Source: Bacillota bacterium
Lineage (GTDB): Bacteria; Bacillota_A; Clostridia; Lachnospirales; Lachnospiraceae
DNA: 64,000 nt
NCBI GenBank assembly: GCA_023407175.1
Contig: JAEYMU010000004.1
Coordinates: 1-64,000, forward strand
Reading direction: 5' to 3'
How positions within the stretch are numbered: position 1 is the first letter of the stretch; every line of letters begins with the position of its first letter. Made by a program: the position numbers and the translations under genes. This document shows positions 1 through 8,222 of the stretch, in pieces. Under the pieces are notes generated by a model. The model saw nothing but the letters and a program-made list of their open reading frames with translations, made no database searches and was not told where the DNA came from.

Positions 1-578
1 CCTGCAATCCCTGCATGCAGGGTAAGCCATCCGACCTTGTGCCCCATGACTTCCACAATGAAGACTCTTCCATGGGAAGCTGCCGTTGTATGGATGCAAT
101 CTATGGCATTGGTAGCCACATTGATTGCACTCTGGAAACCAAAGGTAATATCGGTCCCCCACAAATCATTATCAATGGTCTTAGGAAGGGATACTACATT
201 CAGCCCCTCTTCCCGAAGGAGATTGGCTGTTTTCTGGCTTCCATTGCCGCCCAATACCACCAGGCATTCCAGTTTCAGCTTTTTATAGGTGTGCTTCATA
301 GCTTCTACTTTATTAAGGCCATTCTCATCAGGTGTCCGCATAAGTTTAAACGGCTGTCTTGAGGTACCAAGGATTGTCCCACCCGTAGTAAGAATCCCGG
401 AAAAATTTTCCGGCTTCATTACACGGTACTCCTCATAAATCAGCCCTTTGTAGCCATCCTCAAATCCAACAATCTCAATATCGCCGGGCATCCGGTACAG
501 TGCCTTTGCTACGCCGCGCATGGTGGCATTTAAGCTCTGACAGTCGCCTCCGCTTGTAAGCATTCCAATTCTTATCAT
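1..578 (-). CDS. pfkA: 6-phosphofructokinase, 3'-truncated by window edge
   Basis: Phosphorylates fructose 6-phosphate to the 1,6-bisphosphate in glycolysis (cytoplasm). Only the first 192 residues lie in the window. Visible family motifs are the N-terminal MIRIGMLTSGGD phosphate loop, GGTILGTSR, GGNGS, and PKTIDND containing the catalytic Asp. The start ATG is preceded by AGAGGTG. Two residues differ from the E. coli ATP enzyme: Asn replaces Asp in GGDGS, and Lys replaces Gly in PGTIDND. Lys at that place occurs in PPi-dependent and in some ATP-dependent bacterial PFKs, whereas Gly after GGN/GGD favours ATP. Phosphoryl donor is therefore not settled from sequence. The family assignment is firm. 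Confidence 0.93.
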   Translation of the reverse strand, partial: MIRIGMLTSGGDCQSLNATMRGVAKALYRMPGDIEIVGFEDGYKGLIYEEYRVMKPENFSGILTTGGTILGTSRQPFKLMRTPDENGLNKVEAMKHTYKKLKLECLVVLGGNGSQKTANLLREEGLNVVSLPKTIDNDLWGTDITFGFQSAINVATNAIDCIHTTAASHGRVFIVEVMGHKVGWLTLHAGIA

Positions 579-737
579 AAAAGCACACCTCTTTTTTTGA
601 TTCGATTTGTCATTAGGAAATAGGTAGTATTATACCCATTTTATAATTATAATACAAAGGGGAATATGGGGCAAGGGAAAACTTTATTTCATAAGAAATG
701 TAAGAAAATATTAAAAATGGTAATCATAAATTGCAAA

Positions 738-773
738 AGACACCGCAAAACAGTTTCCTGCTTTCCGGCGTCT
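738..773 (-). terminator. Rho-independent terminator of SRP RNA
   Basis: On the minus strand an AGACGCCG / CGGTGTCT stem with an inner A-rich/T-rich extension is followed by TTTT. It lies just 3' of the SRP RNA end. Confidence 0.55.
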
Positions 774-795
774 GATAATTCTTTCTATTTTTAAT

Positions 796-1059
796 CCGTG
801 CGTCTCACTTTGAACCGCTATCACAGGCGTTACCCTGACAGTTAACTCGGTCCAGGCACCCTCACGGCACACAGAAGGTTCCACTTAGTGCTGCTGCATT
901 CCTGCCCTGACACGGTTCATGAAGATCTGTTGCGTAAGACCCAAACGTCATCGTCACTTATCAGGGGCAGCCCTACAATAGCCGGCCCTGGGTGAGACAT
1001 CACCCCTGCTGGAGCGGATTGCAGGTACAGGGCACCGCTATCTCCCCGGCTGCACGGAA
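796..1059 (-). ncRNA. ffs: Signal recognition particle RNA (large bacterial type, with Alu domain)
   Basis: RNA scaffold of the signal recognition particle. On the minus strand the S-domain signature is present: GTGTCAGGGCAGGAATGCAG followed by CAGCACTAAGTGG and a GGGTGCCTGG return strand. This matches the Ffh-binding helix 8 consensus. The 5' part carries GCGGTGCCCTGTACCTGC, as in clostridial and Bacillus Alu domains. The ends are set by a CCGTGC/GCACGG closing helix at about 1052-1057 and 798-803, giving about 262 nt, the usual length of the large Firmicute form. It sits alone between pfkA and tadA. Confidence 0.9.
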
Positions 1060-1162
1060 ACTTTATGACGTAGGTTATCAACTGATTTACCTGATGAAAC
1101 AAATGGTTTATATATCCTGCAAATGAGCTGTATGCCAAGTATATAATTTTTAGAGCATAATG

Positions 1163-1639
1163 TCAAGACTCAAGCTTTTCCAATTTATTACGAATCCGCA
1201 AATCTTTGAAAAATGCCTGGAGCACATCGGTACACTCCTTCTCAAGCACTCCGGTTACAAGCTCTACCTGATGGTTAAATTCCTTCATCTGAAGCAGATT
1301 TAAAATGGAGCCTGCGCATCCCGCCTTGGGATTCATTGTGCCTACGACAACCTTCTTTATCCGTGCCTGTACAATTGCACCGGAGCACATCTGGCAGGGC
1401 TCCAGAGTAATGTACATAATACAGTCCTCCAATCGCCAATCCCCCATTACTTTGCTTGCCCTTTCAATTGCAATCAGCTCGGCATGGGCCAGGGTAGTCT
1501 TTTTTGTATTACGCTTATTATAGCCTCTGCCAATAATTTTATCCTGATATACGATGACGCATCCAATCGGCACCTCACCCAGACGGATTGCTTTCCTTGC
1601 CTGCTTTAATGCTTCCCTCATATATTTTTCGTCTGTCAT
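1163..1639 (-). CDS. tadA: tRNA(adenine34) deaminase
   Basis: Converts A34 to inosine in tRNA-Arg(ACG). The 158-aa product has the cytidine/deoxycytidylate deaminase zinc site: His52-Ala-Glu54 with Glu as proton shuttle, and PC-Gln-Met-C with Cys82 and Cys85. Length and the N-terminal YMREALKQARKA helix fit TadA. The ATG at 1639 was chosen because GGAG lies 6 nt upstream. In-frame codons further upstream (to 1663) lack such a site. SRP RNA follows 3', as in several Firmicutes where tadA neighbours ffs. Confidence 0.95.
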   Translation of the reverse strand: MTDEKYMREALKQARKAIRLGEVPIGCVIVYQDKIIGRGYNKRNTKKTTLAHAELIAIERASKVMGDWRLEDCIMYITLEPCQMCSGAIVQARIKKVVVGTMNPKAGCAGSILNLLQMKEFNHQVELVTGVLEKECTDVLQAFFKDLRIRNKLEKLES

Positions 1640-1751
1640 AGCTAACTCCATTCCTGTATGCATTTTAAATTGGCCCCAGAAAACTCTGTACTGGCATCAA
1701 ATAATTTGTTATAGTTAATGTAAAATCCGCTTTACTCCTATGATTATTTTT

Positions 1752-1790
1752 AGACCGGAAGCATCATATGATTTTATAACCGGTCTTTTC
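1752..1790 (+). terminator. Terminator-like hairpin in front of nrdG-like gene
   Basis: A 7-bp AGACCGG/CCGGTCT stem is followed by TTTTCTCT on the plus strand, 70 nt before the nrdG-like start. No plus-strand gene precedes it, so it could be a leader attenuator or a chance hairpin. Confidence 0.35.
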
Positions 1791-1858
1791 TCTGGTAAAG
1801 CACTACGGATATCCGTTTGTACCAGGCTATTTTATCATAATGCAAATGAGGTGACAAT

Positions 1859-2548
1859 ATGCATATACATGGTTTTAACAAGCTTACCCTCTTAGATTAT
1901 CCGGGCCATCTGGCTGCCATCGTGTTCCTTGGCGGCTGCAATATGCGATGTCCCTTCTGCCATAATGCTTCTCTTGTACTTCATCCGGGAGAACAGCCTT
2001 GTATCCCCATGGAGGAGGTTCTTGCTACACTTTCGGGGAGGAAACATTTACTGGAGGGCGTATGCATCAGCGGCGGCGAGCCCACCCTGTATCCCGACCT
2101 TCCTGAATTCATATTTAAAATAAAAGAGCTTGGCCTTCTGGTTAAGCTGGATACCAACGGTACCCACCCGGAGGTCATAAAGGCTCTGGCGAAAGATAAG
2201 CTGATCAACTTTGTGTCCATGGACATCAAAAATTCCAAGGAAAAATACGCACTTACCTCCGGAATTCCTTCCTTTGATATCAGGCCGATTGAGGAAAGCG
2301 TGTCCTATCTGCTGTCCGGAGCTGTCCCCTATGAATTTCGTACCACTATAGTAAAGGAATTCCATACGGCGGAGGATATGCTTTCCATCGGAAGCTGGCT
2401 GAAAGGGGCAACGGCATATTATTTACAGGCGTATAAGGACTCCGGGGATATCATTATGCCGGGGCTTAACGGACATACTTTAGAGACACTGACGCATTTT
2501 GTTTCGCTTCTGACCCCCTTTATGGAGCATGTTTCTTTACGTGATTAG
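1859..2548 (+). CDS. nrdG: Anaerobic ribonucleoside-triphosphate reductase activating protein (NrdG2-type radical SAM)
   Basis: Radical SAM enzyme of the class that installs the glycyl radical on anaerobic ribonucleotide reductase. The CX3CX2C cluster motif is Cys27/Cys31/Cys34 in GGCNMRCPFCHN, followed by a GGEPT SAM-binding motif. The N-terminus (GFNKLTLLDYPG) is typical of the NrdG2/TIGR02495 type. 229 aa. An AGGTGACAAT stretch lies upstream of the ATG. No nrdD is in the window, so the actual substrate protein could be a different glycyl-radical enzyme. It is followed by the GNAT gene with 14 nt between stop and start. Confidence 0.85.
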   Translation: MHIHGFNKLTLLDYPGHLAAIVFLGGCNMRCPFCHNASLVLHPGEQPCIPMEEVLATLSGRKHLLEGVCISGGEPTLYPDLPEFIFKIKELGLLVKLDTNGTHPEVIKALAKDKLINFVSMDIKNSKEKYALTSGIPSFDIRPIEESVSYLLSGAVPYEFRTTIVKEFHTAEDMLSIGSWLKGATAYYLQAYKDSGDIIMPGLNGHTLETLTHFVSLLTPFMEHVSLRD

Positions 2549-2562
2549 TGGAGGTATTGCCA

Positions 2563-3114
2563 ATGTCCGAATTTTATGAAACCAACCGGTTGCTGCTGAG
2601 GGTTCTGGGTAAAGAGGAAGCCGCCTCCGTACTTGCCTTCTTTAAGAATAACCAGGGGGAATTCGAGCCCTGGGAGCCCCTAAAGGATTACAATTTTTAT
2701 ACCCTGGCTTATCAAAAAGCTTCCCTGACTGCCGAAAAAAACCTGATGGCAGAAGGCAAGCTGTTAAGATATTGGATATTCAGAAAGGACCATCCGGGTG
2801 AGGTTATCGGCAGTATTTGCTTCCAGAATATTCTTCGGGAGCCTTACCGAAGCTGCTCCATCGGCTATAAATTGAGCTACCGGCACCGCAACCAGGGCTA
2901 TGCCACGGAGGGTTTGAATAAATGCATTGACCTTGTGTTTCATGAATATCATCTTCATCGTATCGAGGCCCTTATCATGGAAAATAATGAGCCCTCCCTG
3001 CGTCTGATCAAGCGGCTGGGCTTCCAGTATGAAGGTCTTTCCTATTCCTATGCCCGAATTAACGGTATCTGGACGGATCACAGAAGATATGTCCTGATTA
3101 ATCCCGATGACTAA
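2563..3114 (+). CDS. GNAT family N-acetyltransferase (RimJ/RimL-like)
   Basis: Acetyl-CoA dependent N-acetyltransferase of the Acetyltransf_3 (RimJ/RimL) group, 183 aa. The core shows the GSICFQNILR strand, the acetyl-CoA loop YRHRNQGYATEG, and the C-terminal ENNEPSLRLIKRLGF helix-strand typical of protein N-terminal acetyltransferases. The ATG at 2563 has GGAGG 8 nt upstream. A GTG at 2548 is less well placed. Probably cotranscribed with the preceding radical SAM gene. The substrate (ribosomal protein or small amine) cannot be read from sequence. Confidence 0.88.
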   Translation: MSEFYETNRLLLRVLGKEEAASVLAFFKNNQGEFEPWEPLKDYNFYTLAYQKASLTAEKNLMAEGKLLRYWIFRKDHPGEVIGSICFQNILREPYRSCSIGYKLSYRHRNQGYATEGLNKCIDLVFHEYHLHRIEALIMENNEPSLRLIKRLGFQYEGLSYSYARINGIWTDHRRYVLINPDD

Positions 3115-3135
3115 GCGATATTTGCGCAGGGCGGA

Positions 3136-4446
3136 CTAGAGGGTTACCGGCAGATACCAATATCCAAAATCCCCCTGCTTTGGCTCACGCTTTTTGATGG
3201 ACTTGAAGCTTTCGAAGCCAAACATTCTTGCCATGAATTGCTCCCTGCCATGATATATCCCCGGTATTCCAAGGATATAGTGATACCCGTAGCCGTTTTT
3301 CATCCTGGCAAATATCAGATGGTGATAGCAATAATAGCCATGCATCAGAAAGCTGTTATTGCTATAGGGCCACATTTCCTTCGGAAGCAGGCCGATATCC
3401 TTCGGCTCTATTTTCACACAGTGCGTTATCTCATTATCCTCGAAGGGATAAATCCGTGGATAATGGTCAAAGAAATGCTTTGCCGCCGGCGGGTCCGCCT
3501 GATAAATACTCCCTGTCTGGTTAACCGTTACCCCGGGCTCCCCATTGTACTGCGCTGCGTTCAGCTCCTCAATGATTTTATAAATCTGATCCTGTGTTTC
3601 CTGATCCATCCCTTCTGTAAAGCCTCCATAGGAAAGACTGTCTGCATTCAGGTTATTATCCTGGTTTATATCTGTCCATATATTTCCTATGGTATGCTCC
3701 TCTGCCTTCGGACTAACTATCGTCTCATCCTCAGCCTCCGGACTGGCCATTATCTCATTTTCGGCTTTCGGCTCATCCGTTGTCTGCAGCTCTGTTTCCT
3801 GATTAACCTCTGCCTGCTCCTTCACAGCCTGTTCCGTCACTCCAAGGGACCATTGGAACCGTTCCATCATCTTCCAGCCGCCCGGAAGCATATAATTGGG
3901 CAGATTTAATGTCTGTGAGGCCCGGTCCTGCCCGCCTTCCATTTTGTCAACAGATTCATGAAGGGAAAGTGCTTCCTGCTCCTTTTGAACATCAGGCTTT
4001 GTACCTTTAACAACAGCTTCTTCCCTTTTGGCCTCCTGCCTGTGTTTTTTGGGTCTTAGCGCCTCCAAAACTTCTTCTGCCACCACGGGTCCGTCATCCC
4101 AAACCGTCGCAAAGAAAACCTTATCATTAAGGAAAAGCAAAATTCCGTTCATATCGGAAAGCCCGTGGCCCGAATTCATGATATTATTCTCATCCGCCGA
4201 CAGCCTGCTGTCCATTACCTGATTTTTCAGTACCGCATCCCCCAGATAGACCAGCTCCAAACTGTTATCATCTCTCTGAAGCAGATAGACAGGAAAGATG
4301 CTGTCCAATTGTCCCAGCAATTGCATATGTAAGGTTATCTTGCACTGTCCGCCTTTTGCCTCTACCCTGGCAAAGCCTACGTTTTTTTTCTTCATTCCGT
4401 TCTCATATTGATACATGTATGAAACCATTCTTTTATAGTCAGTCAA
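3136..4446 (-). CDS. Conserved hypothetical protein, 436 aa, acidic linker between two domains
   Basis: I do not recognise a defined function. An N-terminal domain (about 1-130) resembles proteins confined to Lachnospiraceae and starts TDYKRMVSYMYQYENG. A low-complexity acidic linker follows (about 130-290, rich in E, Q, A, with repeated PEAEDETI/PKAEEHTI-like stretches). A C-terminal aromatic domain (about 300-436) has HHLIFARMKNGYGYHYILG and FGYWYLP. No signal peptide or membrane segment is seen. The start is uncertain: TTG at 4446 has GAGGG upstream and is preferred, while GTG at 4470 has only a C-rich sequence upstream. It may belong to a DUF family of this clade; I am not sure which. Confidence 0.75.
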   Translation of the reverse strand: MTDYKRMVSYMYQYENGMKKKNVGFARVEAKGGQCKITLHMQLLGQLDSIFPVYLLQRDDNSLELVYLGDAVLKNQVMDSRLSADENNIMNSGHGLSDMNGILLFLNDKVFFATVWDDGPVVAEEVLEALRPKKHRQEAKREEAVVKGTKPDVQKEQEALSLHESVDKMEGGQDRASQTLNLPNYMLPGGWKMMERFQWSLGVTEQAVKEQAEVNQETELQTTDEPKAENEIMASPEAEDETIVSPKAEEHTIGNIWTDINQDNNLNADSLSYGGFTEGMDQETQDQIYKIIEELNAAQYNGEPGVTVNQTGSIYQADPPAAKHFFDHYPRIYPFEDNEITHCVKIEPKDIGLLPKEMWPYSNNSFLMHGYYCYHHLIFARMKNGYGYHYILGIPGIYHGREQFMARMFGFESFKSIKKREPKQGDFGYWYLPVTL

Positions 4447-4589
4447 AATATGAAATCCCTCACTTTCCACTTGGGGGGCGTTTTTTGAAAGCTTAAGACA
4501 CGCCCTGATACCAGGCTATATTTTCTGTTAAATATATTCATGAACAAGCCCTTTTATTACTATGGATCATGGACAAAACATCTATAAAG

Positions 4590-4618
4590 CAAAAAAGCAC
4601 TTCTTAGCGAAGTGCTTT
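4590..4618 (-). terminator. Terminator of the rsmA operon
   Basis: A 9-bp perfect stem AAGCACTTC/GAAGTGCTT with a 5-nt loop is followed by TTTTTTGC on the minus strand, just after the rsmA stop. Confidence 0.9.
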
Positions 4619-4640
4619 CGGCTGGAATACTGAATTTATG

Positions 4641-5504
4641 TTAATAAGTTTTTACTTCATTGGCCAGAGCCGCAAACTGCTCCAGGGTCAACGCTTCGCC
4701 CCTGATATTTTCCGAAATGCCCAGCTCTCTCAAGGCTCTTAGAGCCTGCTCCTTGGTCAGGGTAAGCTTCAGGGAATTATTCAAGCCATTCACCAGTGTT
4801 TTACGCCTCTGGTTAAAGGAGGCTCGGATTATTTGAAACAGCAGCTCTTCATCTGAAACCTCAACCGGCGCTTTATCATGCAGGGCCAGCCGGATGACCG
4901 CAGACCCGACATTCGGCCGCGGCATAAAGCAGTTGGGAGGTACATTGGCAGCAATATAAGGCTTGGCATAATACTGCACCGCAAGGGACAAGGCCCCATA
5001 ATCCTTACTTCCCGGAGCTGCCTGCATCCGGTCGGCAACTTCCTTTTGTACCATAACCGTAACATTGATCAATGGAAGATGGCGTTCAAACAAATCCATA
5101 ATAATCGGGGTCGTTATATAGTAGGGAAGATTTGCTACTACCTTGATCGGTCTTCCGCCATTTTTCTCCTGTATCAGTGCATTCAGATCAAGCTTTAGGA
5201 CATCCTGATTAATTACAGTCACATTATCATAGGCTGACAGGGTATCCTCAAGGATTGGTATTAGCAGCTTATCTATTTCTACCGCCACCACCTCTCTGGC
5301 ATTTTCACAAAGATATTGTGTCAGAGTACCGATACCCGGCCCGATTTCCAGAACGAAGTCCTCCCTTGTAATTTCCGCCGCCTGAATAATTTTGTCCAGT
5401 ACATGAGTATCAATCAGGAAGTTCTGTCCGTATTTTTTCTGAAATACAAACTTATACTTATTCAAAATCTCTATTGTATTCCGTGGATTTCCCAGCTCTG
5501 CCAT
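4641..5504 (-). CDS. rsmA: 16S rRNA (adenine1518-N6/adenine1519-N6)-dimethyltransferase
   Basis: Dimethylates two adjacent adenines in the 3'-terminal helix of 16S rRNA (KsgA). 287 aa. The protein opens with FVFQKKYGQNFLID, has the SAM motif VLEIGPGIGTLT, and the target-base motif NLPYYITTPI. The tail PRPNVGSAVIRL and FNQRRKTL are family hallmarks. The ATG at 5504 has GGAG 5 nt upstream; codons to 5534 would add an unconserved leader. It is last in the operon YczE-like / tatD / rsmA. The tatD-rsmA linkage is common in Firmicutes. Confidence 0.96.
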   Translation of the reverse strand: MAELGNPRNTIEILNKYKFVFQKKYGQNFLIDTHVLDKIIQAAEITREDFVLEIGPGIGTLTQYLCENAREVVAVEIDKLLIPILEDTLSAYDNVTVINQDVLKLDLNALIQEKNGGRPIKVVANLPYYITTPIIMDLFERHLPLINVTVMVQKEVADRMQAAPGSKDYGALSLAVQYYAKPYIAANVPPNCFMPRPNVGSAVIRLALHDKAPVEVSDEELLFQIIRASFNQRRKTLVNGLNNSLKLTLTKEQALRALRELGISENIRGEALTLEQFAALANEVKTY

Positions 5505-5547
5505 ATTAACTCCTATCTGCCGCCCAAACAGCATACAAAATGCTTTT

Positions 5548-6318
5548 TTAAACCTTCATCCGATAGAAGGTCTTTGCATTCTCTGTCGTTATACGAACTA
5601 CCGTATCATAATCCGAATTCTTCAGTCGGGCCATTTCCCTGACCACATAGGGCAAGTTTAAGGAGCTGTTACGCTTACCCCTGTGCGGAACCGGAGAAAG
5701 ATAAGGACAGTCCGTCTCCAATACCAGCCGGTCAAGAGGTGCATATTCCACGACCTCCTTCAGCTTTCTTGCATTTGTGAAGGTCAGAACCCCTCCGATA
5801 CCTAAGTAAAAGCCCAGATTCAGATATTGTCTTGCCTGCTCGATTCCATAGCTGAAGCAGTGGATCAGGGCTCCGATTGTATCAGCCTTCGCCTCCTTCA
5901 GCATCCCATAGGTGTCGTTAGCGGCATCGCGGCTGTGTATCACCAAAGGGAGGGCCATTTTCCCTGCAAGCTCCATTTGTCTTGCAAACCACAGCTTTTG
6001 TGTTTCACGGTCCGGTGTATCCCAGTAATAATCAAGACCGATTTCTCCGATGGCCAGGATCTTTGGATGCTCTGCCTTTTCCTTAAGCCAGTCAAAAAGC
6101 TCCTCACTTAAAGCACCGGTCTCACTCGGATGGATACCGGCCGTACCATAAATATAGGGATATTTTTCTGTCAGGGCAATTATCTCAGCCACAGATTTAA
6201 CGGTGGAGGCCGCATTAACCACATACTCAATTCCCTGCTCCGGCAGACTGGCAATCAATTCTTCCCGGTCTATATCAAATGCTTCATCATCATAATGCGC
6301 GTGGGTATCAAAAATCAT
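5548..6318 (-). CDS. tatD: TatD family metal-dependent hydrolase (DNase)
   Basis: Amidohydrolase-fold metal-dependent nuclease, 256 aa. The metal site is visible as MIFDTHAHYDDEAFD (HxH), GEIGLDYYW (bridging Glu), VIHSRDA, LIHCFSYG and ETDCPYLSP. The ATG at 6318 follows AAGGAA by 6 nt. Codons up to 6336 give a non-homologous hexapeptide. It sits between the YczE-type membrane protein and rsmA, and the short gaps support one transcript. Exact physiological substrate (3'-5' DNase, D-aminoacyl cleavage) is not known for this branch. Confidence 0.93.
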   Translation of the reverse strand: MIFDTHAHYDDEAFDIDREELIASLPEQGIEYVVNAASTVKSVAEIIALTEKYPYIYGTAGIHPSETGALSEELFDWLKEKAEHPKILAIGEIGLDYYWDTPDRETQKLWFARQMELAGKMALPLVIHSRDAANDTYGMLKEAKADTIGALIHCFSYGIEQARQYLNLGFYLGIGGVLTFTNARKLKEVVEYAPLDRLVLETDCPYLSPVPHRGKRNSSLNLPYVVREMARLKNSDYDTVVRITTENAKTFYRMKV

Positions 6319-6372
6319 GTTATTTCCTTCTTTCATTCCTGTCAGCTTTATATCCGTTGACCAAAAGCTCCG

Positions 6373-7026
6373 TTACTGTCCGGCTGTAAATTTTAAGCAG
6401 ACCGGACCCAGTAATTTATTAAAGAACTTGACAATAAAGCCTATCGTAAGCGCTGCTAACAGGGTCCCTTCCCGGATTCCGTCAATCCGGTGCAGCATAA
6501 AAAAGGATAGGACAGCCGCGATCACTACTATCGTAGTGTCAAAGCAGACCTTTACCTTTCCGAATTCGCGCTTAAGCTTGATCGAAATCACCCTGACAAG
6601 AGCATCCCCGGGTATAATCAGCACATTTGCCGTTACCTGCATACTAATACCCATAGCCAAAACAACACAGCCTAACAGTAAAAATATAAATTTCTGTATA
6701 TAATTCGTCAGATCAAATATCGACAGCATCCACAATGTCAGGTCAATAAAATATCCGAAAATGACCAAAAGCAGAATTTGCAGCAGTTGAAGCTTCTCAA
6801 ACTCCCTGCCAAGCAGAACTATCTGTCCTATTACAAACAGCATGTTGAATAAAAAGGTAAAGGTACCCATGGTAAGCGGCAGCCCGATACTCAATACATA
6901 GGGGACGCTGGAAATCGGTGATACGCCCAAACCTGCCTTTGTTGCAAGGCTGATACCCAAAGCGCTCATCCATAACCCCATCAAAAAGAGCAGATACCTG
7001 ATCAGCGTTTCCTGTTTTAACCTCAT
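6373..7026 (-). CDS. YczE/YyaS/YitT family integral membrane protein
   Basis: 217-aa polytopic membrane protein with about five hydrophobic segments, starting RLKQETLIRYLLFLMGLWMS. The motif SLATKAGLGVSPISSVPYVLS and the later ANVLIIPGDALVRVIS are typical of the YczE-type group related to YitT. Function in the family is unproven; a transport role is assumed. The ATG is preceded by AAGGAAGG. It is first gene of the operon with tatD and rsmA. A TTGACA-17-TAAGAT promoter lies 60 nt upstream. Confidence 0.85.
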   Translation of the reverse strand: MRLKQETLIRYLLFLMGLWMSALGISLATKAGLGVSPISSVPYVLSIGLPLTMGTFTFLFNMLFVIGQIVLLGREFEKLQLLQILLLVIFGYFIDLTLWMLSIFDLTNYIQKFIFLLLGCVVLAMGISMQVTANVLIIPGDALVRVISIKLKREFGKVKVCFDTTIVVIAAVLSFFMLHRIDGIREGTLLAALTIGFIVKFFNKLLGPVCLKFTAGQ

Positions 7027-7088
7027 ATAAGAACCTTCCTTAACTTAAGTCTTCACCTGCCGCATCACACGGTAAGCAGCCAACACCT

Positions 7089-7117
7089 ATCTTATGATGA
7101 TAACCGGCAAATGTCAA
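7089..7117 (-). promoter_or_regulatory. Sigma-A-type promoter for the YczE-like/tatD/rsmA operon
   Basis: On the minus strand TTGACA (7112-7117) is separated by 17 nt from TAAGAT (7089-7094), about 63 nt before the first start codon. Confidence 0.6.
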
Positions 7118-7175
7118 GCGGGACTGCTGTTCCTGGCTCTGTCTTATGGTATTTCTCATGCGATACCTTCACGGA

Positions 7176-8093
7176 TCAGAATATATCAAGGGCCACATAC
7201 CATTTGGAATCGATTAATACTACGGTAAGCTCATCCGTAGTGCTGTCCTCGCTCTTTGAGCCCTTAACCGTAGCTTCAATTCCAAGGGTATAAGCTGCCG
7301 CAATATTAATATTTTCCCCATAACGATTTGCTGCCTCACTTTCCATTTCCAGAAGCTGCGCTTCATTCAGTTGCATTTTATCTGTTATCTGATAGGTTAT
7401 CTTCAAATCATCCCCGTAGGTGCTTCTCATTCCGGCAAGGACTGTATCCATAGGGTTTGCCACTGCTGCGTCCGAATTATCCGAGTAATTTGGATAGGTA
7501 TTTCTCATATAGACCGGTAAACTATTAATATATTTTTCATAATCCCCCTGCTCAATCGCCAGGAACATATTCTCAACCGGCTTTTCATAAGATGGGGTCT
7601 GGAGCTTTGCCAAAGCGGCACTGACAGCAAACCATATAATCAGTGTAAATACCACCGCTGCCATAATCCCTATGATAAACCCGGCATTGATTCCTCTTTT
7701 TGCCTTCCCTTGACCGGAGTATTCCTGAATATTTTGAAAAGTGCGAGGGCTTTCATACAGATGATCCGTCACGGCCTGATCATGTTTCACCTGATGTTTG
7801 ACATTCTTATCCCCGCCCGGGTTTGAAGCCTGATTTGCATATGAATTTATATCAGGCTTCCTGTACTGACTGGCATTCACAGTTGGATTAACATATGGAT
7901 TGGGATAATACCGATTTATATCTGCCATATCAATATATAAGCCTTGGTCAGACTTAGGTTCCGCGGCATTCTTAAATCTTTCTCCCCGGTAATCATAAGG
8001 CTGTTCCGAAGGCTTTATTACTTGCATTCCGCAATTAGGGCAAAAGTTTATTCCCTCTTCTAAGCTTGTCCGACAATTTTTACAATAACTCAT
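7176..8093 (-). CDS. Zinc-ribbon, single-pass membrane protein
   Basis: 305-aa protein with an N-terminal double-CxxC zinc ribbon (SYCKNCRTSLEE then NFCPNCG), a Pro/Asn/Tyr-rich linker of about 100 residues, and one transmembrane segment near residue 140-160 (GFIIGIMAAVVFTLIIWFA). An extracellular domain of about 140 residues follows, with YANRYGENINIAAAYTL-like features. The topology, ribbon inside and domain outside, resembles the TcaA/YvbJ-type architecture in Firmicutes, but the outer domain is not one I can name. The ATG at 8093 has GGGGAG upstream. Monocistronic, with its own promoter at 8140-8168. Confidence 0.8.
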   Translation of the reverse strand: MSYCKNCRTSLEEGINFCPNCGMQVIKPSEQPYDYRGERFKNAAEPKSDQGLYIDMADINRYYPNPYVNPTVNASQYRKPDINSYANQASNPGGDKNVKHQVKHDQAVTDHLYESPRTFQNIQEYSGQGKAKRGINAGFIIGIMAAVVFTLIIWFAVSAALAKLQTPSYEKPVENMFLAIEQGDYEKYINSLPVYMRNTYPNYSDNSDAAVANPMDTVLAGMRSTYGDDLKITYQITDKMQLNEAQLLEMESEAANRYGENINIAAAYTLGIEATVKGSKSEDSTTDELTVVLIDSKWYVALDIF

Positions 8094-8139
8094 ATGCACT
8101 CCCCCCGATGTATCATATCAAAATCTGGCACTAACTTAT

Positions 8140-8168
8140 ATTATAATGGAAAGCGTCGGCATCTTCAA
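8140..8168 (-). promoter_or_regulatory. Sigma-A-type promoter for zinc-ribbon membrane protein
   Basis: On the minus strand TTGAAG is followed after 17 nt by a perfect TATAAT, 47 nt before the start codon. Confidence 0.6.
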
Positions 8169-8222
8169 GAAATAACCGTCAGATTATGTCACGGTACCTA
8201 TTCTTTTGTTACTTTCTTTCAG

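Noticed and set aside
917..1138. 73-codon minus-strand frame
   Set aside because: It falls within the SRP RNA, a non-coding gene.
3238..3909. 223-codon plus-strand frame over the 436-aa gene
   Set aside because: Composition is Cys/Ile/His-rich with no start signal; the minus frame has normal protein composition.
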